Part shown: positions 52,035 through 64,000 of the stretch, in pieces
Numbering within the stretch: position 1 is the first letter of the stretch
Layout of the letters: each line of letters begins with the position of its first letter
DNA from: Myoxocephalus aenaeus
Lineage: Eukaryota; Chordata; Actinopteri; Perciformes; Cottidae
Assembly (NCBI GenBank): GCA_038501785.1
Contig: JBAMJR010000011.1
Location: 4,725,001 to 4,789,000 of the forward strand
Direction of reading: 5' to 3'
DNA length: 64,000 nt
Notes under the pieces: generated by a model
Told to the model about the DNA's origin: nothing
The model's database searches: none
The model's input: the letters and a program-made list of their open reading frames with translations, nothing else
Program-made: the position numbers and the translations under genes

Positions 52035-53716
52035 CTTCGTTATCCATACACCCTGAGGTCTAATGGAATGGATGTTTTAGGTGTAATTACTCTGAAGGTT
52101 GTGCAGCACTAGGAGGGGCGCCATCAGAAGACGAGGAAAACTTTAAAAAAAAATTAAATTAAAAAGCCCAACTTATGGGTCCGTGCATACTGCAGAAAGT
52201 GAAAGACTGCCTTTTTTTTGTTTTTGTGTTGCTCCCCCTCTTTTACATAATGCCAGGGAGAAGTGTCCATGCAGTGACTGACAAGCAGGCGGCTTAAACA
52301 GCGACATTAACATGTGTCCAAAGTATTAAGAAACAGCTGAATTTAAGCCCGTGTTCACTGCCAGTGACTGTCATGTGTATTTGGCTCTCAATGCAACCTT
52401 AAAATGCAGCATATTTGTATTTTTTATTTTTTTTGGACAAATATATTCTCTAAATTAAACAATAAATAAGGTCTTCGGAATAAAAAGAAGAAGAAGAAAA
52501 ATACTGCAGGTGTGGACGCCTTCGTCGTTTGTTTGTGTTGCATATATATAGAGAGCAGCAAAGGTCAATTTGGCTCACTGTAATAAGGGGAGAGAGAAAA
52601 AAGAGAAAAGAAACCCAAACAAACGGGCCCCGAGGCGCTAATTCACACGATGCGCCTCCCCGCCATGGGCCTATTCTCCCGGGTGCGCGCTTATAGGAGG
52701 CTAAATAAAAATAATACAAAACCAAAGGATTTTGATAACACTTAATTCCAGACCCGCGCTCTGTTTGTTTAGTTTGTGTCTTTGCTCCCGAAGAAGCGTG
52801 TTGCCGCAGTGCAGACACACAGAGGATCACATGGAGAGCGTCATCTCGGAGAAGCGCAATGCAGAACATATAGTTTATAGAAATTAAAGCAGGGTGATGC
52901 AAATATATATATAAAATGCTAATGACGTATAGGAGAGAATATTAGGAAATAGTATAATGTGCAGAAAGTATTCACTCTCAAGACTGAAACGAGTTGACGG
53001 CTATTGGTTTTGAAGCAGCAGATTATCAGCAAGGTTTTTTTTTTTTTTTTCTTCCCTTGCTGGCTTCTTCTCCCTGATCGCTCACGCTGAGAAATTCAGG
53101 CTTATTGTCTGCTGTGCTCCCAGGGAACAGCTGCTAAGCCAAGGCCACATTCCCAGTAAACCCGACTCATCAAAACCATTCATCCCACCACCAATCAGCT
53201 GTGCGCATCCATATGTATATGTGCTGGTAAACAACAGACACGTACAGGCGTGGAAAAATGACCAGTTTGAGACCAAATCAAAAGTCTTGCGATTTAAAAC
53301 ACCATATGCTCCCACGACTAATTATTTACGTTGATCCATTTATGTCATACAAAATTACGTCAGCCTCCAAAAAAAAGAAGAAGGGTGGACTGAGATTATG
53401 TGGGTGAAACACCACTGTAGCCTAATTATTATAATTAACATGTTGATGTATATATGCATTACATCATTGTATAATGTCTAATAATAAAATAATAGCCACA
53501 ATGTAGCTGTAAATTATTTTCCATGATGTAAAAATGATATCCAAGTGCTAAAACACCAGTAGGAACAAAAACACGTGTAATTGGTAAATTAATAAATTCC
53601 TCCTCTTGTATGAAAGTTTGCGTTAAAAAAAATGAAAAAAGAAAGAACAAAAAGAAAAGAGATTTGGACTCAAGTTCGAATAGAAGCGTCTGCAATTCAA
53701 TTAGTATCATTACTTC
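52035..53716. other. Intergenic, immediate 3' flank of barhl2
   Basis: No gene is seen. About 52590-52920 is low in repeats with raised GC (CGGGCCCCGAGGCGCTAATT) and may be regulatory. A 150-codon minus frame at 52902-52450 has no recognisable domain. Confidence 0.3.
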
Positions 53717-54052
53717 TTTATTCACTCCGTTCTTCTCCATCTAATAAACTTTATAAGTTTATTTGCTAATGTAAGTGTATTTGTACAAAAGACAAACAAA
53801 CAAACAATCAGACATGAGCCGTCCTCGCGCTCTGCCTCGGCCCGGACAGAGAGAGTCTTTAGGCTGTTTGGGCCTATATTAAATACCTCCTTTGCTTCTG
53901 TAAAATGTCTTTAAATGTGTCTTTTTTGTTGCTGTTGTTGTTGAGAGAGAGAACAAGTCCTGCAATGTGGTTCCGATGCAGTTACTCACATCACGTGTTC
54001 AACCAGGGTCTCGCGGTCTCACCGTCTTTGCGCGTCTCGTGCGTACCGAGTT
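53717..54052 (-). other. barhl2 3' UTR with candidate poly(A) signals
   Basis: Two minus-strand AATAAA hexamers (TTTATT on plus) lie downstream of the stop, at 53758-53763 and 53717-53722, about 290 and 330 nt after it. The 3' end is therefore probably within about 30 nt beyond one of these. No RNA evidence is available. Confidence 0.5.
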
Positions 54053-57148
<3,096 letters not shown>

Positions 57149-57149
57149 G

Positions 57150-57176
57150 TTAAGAAAGGCGTGATGGAGTCTTCAT
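57150..57176 (-). promoter_or_regulatory. 8-codon upstream ORF ending 1 nt before the barhl2 ATG
   Basis: Minus-strand reading: ATG at 57176, peptide MKTPSRLS, TAA at 57152-57150, then a single C, then the main ATG at 57148. The upstream ATG has a purine (G) at -3. The main ATG has A at -3 and G at +4. If the leader includes this segment, this uORF could reduce initiation or favour reinitiation at the main start. The layout is directly visible; the effect is inference. Confidence 0.6.
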
Positions 57177-57581
57177 AACAACAGCGAGGATGCTTCGTCC
57201 TTCCGATGCGAAAGCCGGGAGAAAGTCAGCAACACACGAATTGGAACTCGAAGAAGTAGCAGAAACAACAATTTGTTGGGAAAAAAAAAAAATGTTGAGA
57301 AATGATGAAAATGATTATAATAATACAAAAAAAAAAAACAAGAGAGAAAATCCACGTTTAGGAGCGGCTCGGATGGTCCAGGATGTTACATTCGGTGAAC
57401 ATGCGGGGAAGCAAAGTGCGGGATTCTGCGTAGTCCACGTCGCTTTTTGTGTTTGGATATTGAACTTTGTGTTAAAAGTTGAGGCGTATAGAGAGATATA
57501 CATAGGGCTGACTCCTCGACATCAGGCTCCCCCTTTTTGCTGCTAATCGCTCCAGTGTTGCTCTACAATGACTTCCTATAC

Positions 57582-57589
57582 TGACGTCA
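57582..57589. promoter_or_regulatory. Palindromic CRE motif in the barhl2 promoter
   Basis: A perfect 8-bp TGACGTCA palindrome, the full cAMP response element consensus, lies about 435 bp upstream of the ATG. It sits next to the inferred transcription start. Binding by CREB/ATF proteins is family knowledge, not shown here. Confidence 0.5.
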
Positions 57590-57623
57590 CGGCCCACGGC
57601 GAGGGGGGAATTAATATTTTCTC

Positions 57624-57636
57624 CTTTATAATAAAC
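57624..57636 (-). promoter_or_regulatory. TATA-like box of barhl2
   Basis: The minus strand reads TTTATTATAAAGG, a weak TATA-like element. It lies between the CCAAT/GC boxes upstream and the CRE downstream, which is the expected order for a core promoter reading to the left. Confidence 0.45.
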
Positions 57637-57659
57637 ACTCGACGCCTTTCCTCCCGTCC

Positions 57660-57724
57660 CCGCCGCCCCGCCTCCCTGCGCCGCCATTGGCTCCCGGCCT
57701 GACCGGCTCCGGCGCCGGGCCAAT
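57660..57724 (-). promoter_or_regulatory. GC-rich proximal promoter with GC box and two CCAAT boxes
   Basis: The plus strand shows CCGCCCC at 57663-57669 (a GC box on the minus strand), ATTGG at 57686-57690 (CCAAT on minus) and CCAAT at 57720-57724 within GCCAATCAGGG. The two CCAAT boxes are in opposite orientation, about 30 bp apart. NF-Y and Sp1-type factors are the usual ligands. The block is markedly GC- and CpG-rich against AT-rich flanks. Confidence 0.6.
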
Positions 57725-58339
57725 CAGGGAGTTGTTTCTTTATCGAGACAGTTCAAGCCAACCGTTGAGTTGAGTTTAATTCCAGAATAGCTCTTTTTGG
57801 AAGGAAAAGAAGAAGAAGAAAATGAGAAGAAAAAAAAAAGCATGTGTGAGCTTTAAGGCCACGCTGTAAAAATTTTTTTATATGAAATATCCAGAGCTGC
57901 ATGCGACAGAAAGACCGGCGGAGAAGTGGAAAATGAAATAATACCAACAAAAAAAAGGATAGAGAGAAGATGAAATTAAATTCTGAGCTCTGAACAATTC
58001 GATGAAGTCGAACTAAAAGGCATGAATCCTCAGTGGCGGTGCAGCACTATGGTAGGGAGAACTATACCTGTATCTTTTATTTTCAGAGAGCAGTTTATTG
58101 GCTCTTTGCAGCTTCATTTTTAATCTTAAATCACTCAAAGAGAGTAAAAGGCTCAACTGTTGCCATGTTGGAATTTAGCCCATTTTCCGACCTGGTTTTA
58201 AATTGAAAAATAAAAATAAATGTGTGGGGAGATATAAAAAAATGTATCCAACCTATATTTGAGGCCATGCGAAATATCTTCATGGATGTTCTCCAGAGCC
58301 GCGAGGTCGACATATTCAGGAACGGGGAGGAGTGGCGCT
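57725..58339. other. 5' flank of barhl2, no gene seen
   Basis: AT-rich with purine-rich patches (57795-57840). No coding sequence or recognisable repeat. Confidence 0.35.
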
Positions 58340-58425
58340 GACTGTCATGACAGCGCATCTTGTTAATAACCATGTCATCCTAATTAGTAAAGTAATTATG
58401 AGGTGCTAATGAGCGTTCAAAGGTA
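58340..58425. promoter_or_regulatory. Motif cluster about 1.2 kb upstream of barhl2: MEIS/TGIF palindrome, TAATTA pair, TCF-like site
   Basis: In 86 bp: the palindrome CTGTCATGACAG (58342-58353, two inverted MEIS/TGIF-type TGACAG half-sites), TTAATAAC, TAATTA at 58381-58386 and 58393-58398, TAAT at 58407-58410, and TTCAAAG at 58416-58422 (CTTTGAA, TCF/LEF-type, on minus). This density suggests a promoter-proximal enhancer, possibly autoregulated. Function is inferred. Confidence 0.4.
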
Positions 58426-60118
58426 GTAGGAATTCGGTACTTTTCCCCCGCCGACGCGCAGATTCTGAAGGATGTGGAGGGGAAATGTGCGTCGCGTTCA
58501 GCTGACAAAGTGTCTGCGGGACGCTGCGCGCTCCGGATGATGTCTGCTCGTGGGAAATGTCACTTCTCACAGAAAGGTGAATGTATGCTCGTGCTCCACT
58601 TTTTAGATTTTTTTTGTGTCGTTTTTTTTTTTTGCAGCGGACGTGAAATTTGCTTTCAGATGGATTTGTTCTCTCTCACAACAAACAGCCTGCGCACTTT
58701 TTGTCTTCTTCCCCGGAATTTGAGGATGAATCATCGAGAGGTTTTATATTATTAGTGTTGTTGTTGTTTCTTCTTCTTTTCTCCCCATCTTCCTCCCCAT
58801 CAGCAGGTGGACGATGACGATGATTATTGATGTGACACGGATGAAGATTTGATGCTGTGGTTCACACTCAGATATCCGGATTCTAGGTGTGTTTCTGATT
58901 TAAATTACCTTCGTTTTTTTGTGCAATTATGCACTTTATTAATTCAAACGCCATTTATTGATTGCATATTTATGTATTTATACTGTTGTATTTGCATGCA
59001 GACAATGCCAATACATCTAATGTTTATACAAAAAAGTCACTCACACTATCATTTAAACATATATATATTTTAGGTTTTTAACTTATTTTTCGCCTCTTTT
59101 TAAATGTCTCTACCCTCAGACATACTTGCGCTATAGAAGATAAAAATGTTGAACTTGTATTAATAATTCAAATGCTTTGAACAGCTAACAAGCTGTAGAG
59201 CAGCAGACTCTAATTAACAGCTTTAATATTTTGATTATTCACATATGCTAAAACGTTCAGTGTTTGGCTGTTTTTTGTTTGTTTTTGTTTTGTATTTCCT
59301 TGCAGCATGCCATCTCTGGAACAATTAAATAATAAATATTGCATTTCAATTCATGCATTTTTTAATAAATAAAAAAGCAAGTTCAATTAAATTCAAATTA
59401 AATTAATATTTTTTCGCTAAAAGTCCTTAAATGTTGCGGCGAGCAGAGCAGCAGGAAAGTCCGCTATTATTTATGCTCACACAGATTAAGACCACTTCCT
59501 CTCCCGCAACACGTGCGGCGTTCGAGCACAAGGCGGCGACAAAAGCGAGTCTGCGGGAGTGAAGTTCACGAGCACGCCGAGGCCTCTGCCCCAAAGACTC
59601 CAGAGGACTTCCATATGAAAATACTATTTCAATTTTAAAAAGCGGACTTGAACGCAACACATCTAAAACAAACTTACATTCATAGAGAAACACGATTATG
59701 GCGCAAACATTAAAAAAAGATGAGAAACCAATTAGATGCTCTGCCCACACGCGAGCCAATAATCAGGCCTGTTCCCCTGCAAACCGCTCAGATCACATCG
59801 AAGCGATGCCTAAACATGTCAGTCAGTGTGTGTGTGTGTGTGTGTGTGTGTGTTCATCAACCGCAAACGGGAGCAATCAATCGCTTTATTAGCTCTGCGG
59901 CGCCGCAGGAGCTGATTGAATGCGACCAGTTAGGGGTGTCGTCTTATTGGCCTCAGCTGATGGTCGATGATGAGGACGGCGCAGCAGCGGCGGGCATCGG
60001 ATCGATTCTCGGGACGGCTTTGCGTGTAAGCTGTCACTTCACCGCTGGCGACCTTTGGGTTTGCACAGTGGCGGCGTTTACAAGGAGACACCCCGCATTT
60101 ACACTGTCAATCACCGCG

Positions 60119-60121
<3 letters not shown>
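58426..60121. other. 5' flank of barhl2, no gene seen
   Basis: About 58440-58580 and 59490-59600 are GC-raised. About 59850-60115 is CpG-rich with CAATCGCTTTATTAGC. A (GT)n run lies at 59826-59853. The rest is AT-rich. Candidate regulatory DNA only. Confidence 0.3.
59826..59853. repeat. (GT)n microsatellite
   Basis: A pure GT run of about 28 bp. Confidence 0.95.

Positions 60122-60162
<41 letters not shown>
60122..60162. repeat. (GA)n purine tract, left arm of an inverted pair
   Basis: About 20 GA units. The (CT)n tract 75 bp to the right is its inverted complement. Confidence 0.95.
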
Positions 60163-60163
<1 letters not shown>

Positions 60164-60233
60164 CTGAAGGTTAAAATAAGTTTTCTGTAGATTAAGTAGT
60201 CGGATGTTCCCTGCCTTTATGATCAAAGACTGG

Positions 60234-60236
<3 letters not shown>

Positions 60237-60305
<69 letters not shown>
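60237..60305. repeat. (CT)n pyrimidine tract, right arm of an inverted pair
   Basis: About 34 CT units, uninterrupted. Confidence 0.95.
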
Positions 60306-60308
<3 letters not shown>

Positions 60309-63300
60309 TTAATTACATAGAAGCAACGTCATGAAAAGCAGGATCCAATCAGGAGAGGTGATGAAGAGAGTTGGTGATGATAATATACAAGAAAATAATT
60401 TATTTGTTTGTGGGTTTTTGGGCAGGATTTTTTTATTTATAGTAATTAGCATCCAGTTAAAATACATTGAAATGTTTTTTTTTTTTTAATTCCATTTAAA
60501 CAATGTGATACAATTGCTTTTACATTTCCAGGGGGCCGGTAAAAATGTCACACACACCTGCCACTTTTAAGCAGGAAACTATTTTTCCTTTTAAAAGTAA
60601 AAAAAAAAAAATGAACAAATGAACAAAATGTGTAAAGAAATAATCCCAATTACGTAATCTAATAAAGTCATGTACCGAGACTTACATTTTTTAAAACATT
60701 TTGTGGAGTTATACTTCAAATATGGTCATGTATGAGCGAGCGTATAACATTTTAATCAGAAATGTTATATTCAGAAGTAACTGGAGATAATGGTAAATCT
60801 CAAGCAATTATTATTATTATTATTATTATTATTTCTTAAATGTATTATATGTTTTGGAACAGCTTTTGGGTTCATATTATTATGGTATATGAGAATGTCC
60901 AGAGTGGTGGCATGTGAGAGTGTCTACTGTGGGACTGACCATCCCATCAGAGCGCTGCTGTCCTTTGACAGATGGTCAGGGAGTTATATTGATTAAATGC
61001 TGCGGCGGCTGTAAAAAAAGGACAAGCCGTCCACCGGTATGCACAAAGTCAGAAGATCAGAGTGACTAAAACAAACCTCTATGTCGCCTGTCAGGTGGTC
61101 AATGTTTAAAGTATGGAGGAGAGCATTTATTCCAAAAGTGAAGCGTGTTATTAGTCCACGTGGCAGAATATGGAGCCACCGGCTGTCGAACCTCTTTGTA
61201 ACATACACACCCTGCCGGATTATTCACAACCCTAAAAATCAAATCCTATAAAATCCTACAACCATGTTGGTGCAAATCACTCTGTTGCAATGAAGACTTA
61301 CTTTTAGTAAGGGTGGGGGAACAGAAGAAGAAGAAAAAAAAGAATCTCTGTGAAATATCTTCCCAAACTTCAAGAGCATTTTAAACACGTGGGCACACGG
61401 TGTGTTCTGAAGTAACCATCACAACACACGTGATCTTTTCGGGTGCGTTTGTGTGGATCCCCCGAGAGGTCATTGCCGGGGTGGATGAACGGGTTAGAGG
61501 ATCACCGGAGGAGAGCTGGTGGTTGTAGTCAGCTCCCAAAAATCTACAGTTGTCGTCTCAGACGTTCAGGGAGGATAAAAAAAAGAAAGAAAAAACACCT
61601 TCATTGCTCATCGACATTGACAAAATCACAGTTGATATCATGCCGATGATGTGTCTGGATGGTGGTCCCTGAACTAAGTGTCCTGAAATAAAAATAAAAA
61701 TATGTTAAAGCGTCTTTCGTTGCACAAATATTCTGTTTTGTACCTTTTAGGTATTTGGCTCGGGAAGAAAAAGAAAAGAAGCAACATAAAGGACCATTTC
61801 TATTGCCTCTCAAACTTCATCAGGTTGTTCTTCTCTGAATATAACAGTTAACTCGCATAGCTGTTTGCACTTATGTGTCATAGCTCTAAAAATATATAAT
61901 AATTAGTCACACGTCTGCATTACAATCACTGTATAAATGACTTTATTTGAATTTTTTTGTATGTGCGAGTAACGTCTCTTTTTGAGAATAACTTGCCTGC
62001 ACATGTGCTGTAACACGAACCTGACGTGCAGAAGACGTTGTGGGTGATTTTGGTGCAACCGAGGATCAGACAAGTTTCATACTGTCCACCTCAAGAGGAG
62101 ATTTCACCTTGAACATGTTGACGCAGTCGCTGTCTTTGCAAAGATCGACTGTGATTTAGTTCACCATGAAAGTTTTGGCAACACTAAACCTCCATTTAGC
62201 ACAAATTAGTAGTATATGAACCTTTAATAATAAACATGAATAGTTGTAATCCGTTTGAGGGACATTTCTATCAATGCATTTGTCAACAGTTATAACTTTG
62301 ACTAAGACTACAGCGGTGCTTATAAACATCTGAAACTGCTGTATGAACACCTAATGAGCTGTCGTCATGTCATAAAGCATTTATTAACGTTTACACTCGT
62401 GGACAAATCACACGGGCAGGTTTCACACTGTTGAGCTTGAAGGTTCATTGTTGACCACGTAAATAGTAGCTTTCCAAAGAATAAAAACGTAACATTTTAA
62501 CTCAAGGGCAATTTATTGGATTTGACATAAAACGTCCTTCGTCATTTTTAGATGGACTTTGCTCTCAGTTGTCATGGAGAGGGAATGAGTGTTCATAAAT
62601 TAAGCAATCAAACGAGATATGCTTGTGTTTTAAATACAATGAATCCAACTACTCTTACCATATAATGTATAGATAAATGCTTCATAATTCATAACTCTAT
62701 ATGACAATGAGGACTTACGATATATTTCATATAAAAACAGTTATATTATATTGTCAATCTTTGAATCAACTATTTAAGAACTGTTCACAATCACTTTATA
62801 ACCCTTAAAATAACTTAATGTTTGCTTAGAACTACAATATAATGTGTTAGATACCAATTGCTAAGTATTAATATAAATACACTGCTAATAGATGCTCAAT
62901 GGAGGAGGGATACAAGAAATTGCAAGTTGTAATGAGTAGTTTAATTAGTTTCTGTATTAATTTGAACAGACTCATTGAGTCATGTTGTCCTGGATATTCC
63001 GGTCGCACAACTATGACGAGTCATCAAACAGATAAATAACAACAAAGTGAGCATGCGACGGCCTGCAATAGCCAACCGGTGAGTTAGTGCCACGTCGGAC
63101 TTTAACAAGCTGGTATTTATATAAATACTACTAAAGCGCTCCGCTGCACACCAGTTACTCTCTCTTAAGTATATCAGTGATCCGATTACACACGCAGGAA
63201 AACACACTTCTCCTCCGGCAAGTGGATAAGGTTTTTTTAATTTTTCATTTCAGTGTCAGGCTAATATGACAATTGTGATTGGGAATCAAATTTCAATGCA

Positions 63301-64000
63301 ACATTACATCCCAGGAGCTTTGGAATTAAAGGTTGCGGCGTGAGAGCGATGTGACATTTAGGATGGACACACTGCATGATATTTCAACCTCTAAACGTCA
63401 TTTCCACTCATGCAGTAATGAAACATGTGACATTCAAGTTCAATTTGAAGTGCAAGCTGGTATTATTCCATGCATTGTGATTCAAAAATGTGATGGAGAG
63501 TAAAATCTGCTTTTATTCCATCGGGGGTTAACGTCTCCGGTCTGCTGCGAGAATAAAAGATCCCAAAAATCTGTATTACGTGTAAGTGTGTTCTTTTTTT
63601 CAAAACGTCGGGGTGAGTCAAGTAGAGCTACATTTGCTGCCACGACAAATATTCACTGCAAAGGATTGTGTTTTTCCTCCCTCGGTCTGAGGTGCATGAT
63701 CAGAGAGATACTCTGGGAGCGGAGAACACATTGATTCCACTGTGTTCCAAACACAGACTGGCCCTGACAAGGTTGTTATAACAGTCGGAGGGGTCTATAC
63801 CATCACTTAATTACCAAAGCTGTCAGTCAAAGAGGGTCGCTGCTGGCTCCGTCCATGGCTGCGAGCGGCGTTTCCACTAGCAGCCTCCCTGAGTGATTGA
63901 TCCATGCTGATGGCATCGCAAAAATAATTACAACTCGTCTCCTGATGTGTGATTCCGTACCACGTTCACGCTTCACGAAGGTAATCGGGGGGATCAGGAG
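60306..64000. other. Distal 5' flank of barhl2, no gene seen
   Basis: It holds a short (ATT)n run at 60811-60833. About 63240-63560 is strikingly free of simple repeats and contains a palindromic ACAATTGT (63269-63276, SOX-like inverted sites) and several AATTA/CAAT cores, so it is the best candidate regulatory element here. About 63690-64000 is also low in repeats. About 61850-62950 is AT-rich and unremarkable. Confidence 0.33.

Larger units (their letters stand above)
57149..57597 (-). other. probable barhl2 5' UTR (start approximate)
   Basis: The leader runs from the ATG up to a transcription start inferred about 30 nt downstream of the TATA-like box. It has A/T-rich runs and several upstream ATGs on the minus strand: open frames at 57503-57315 (62 codons), 57355-57173 (60 codons) and 57176-57150 (8 codons). 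None resembles a known protein. The true transcript start cannot be read from sequence alone. Confidence 0.55.

Noticed and set aside
51607..52056. Polylysine and polyleucine open frames (146 and 91 codons)
   Set aside because: They are translations of the CTT trinucleotide repeat.
57315..57503. 62-codon minus frame upstream of barhl2 as a separate gene
   Set aside because: It lies in the probable 5' UTR and has low-complexity content. It is noted only as a possible uORF.

Overview
This window reads as nuclear DNA from a teleost fish, probably a percomorph. It is mostly non-coding, rich in short tandem repeats, and carries decayed copies of interspersed repeats that I recognise from fish genomes (PIF/Harbinger-like, hAT-like and CACTA-like elements, a LINE-type 3' tail, and several unclassified families). 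There is no bacterial-style gene packing, and I see no rRNA, tRNA or CRISPR array.

I can support one protein-coding gene: the BarH-like homeobox transcription factor barhl2, on the minus strand. It has three coding exons (57148-56557, 55848-55623 and 54359-54053). They join in frame across GT-AG introns into a 374-residue protein with two FIL/Eh1-like motifs, a His-rich and a Gln-rich tract, a complete homeodomain with Tyr at position 49, and the BARHL2-type C-terminus. An upstream in-frame stop fixes the start codon. Upstream lie a palindromic CRE, a TATA-like box, a GC box and two CCAAT boxes. An 8-codon upstream ORF ends one base before the main ATG.

Layout: 1-53700 is the 3' flank of barhl2, a gene-desert-like interval. 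Low-repeat stretches that may hold regulatory elements alternate with transposon remnants at 1045-1486, 2788-3599, 6735-7643, 10852-10966, 14953-15210, 16680-17430, 19736-21890, 23055-23545, 27036-27219, 35750-36440 and 47300-48995, and a 27-bp minisatellite at 45361-45636. The barhl2 transcription unit spans about 53717-57600. From 57600 to 64000 is the promoter and 5' flank, with a compact cluster of homeodomain, MEIS/TGIF-like and TCF-like motifs near 58340-58425 and an inverted pair of GA/CT tracts at 60122-60305.

A single developmental transcription factor gene isolated in a large non-coding interval is the usual arrangement of a genomic regulatory block, so the non-coding stretches plausibly serve barhl2. 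I could not align sequences, so every conserved-element call is inference. I found no convincing previously undescribed system. The items most worth checking are the abutting upstream ORF, the promoter-proximal motif cluster, the unrecognised coding-like fragments at 28020-28880, and the possible secondary-structure tracts.
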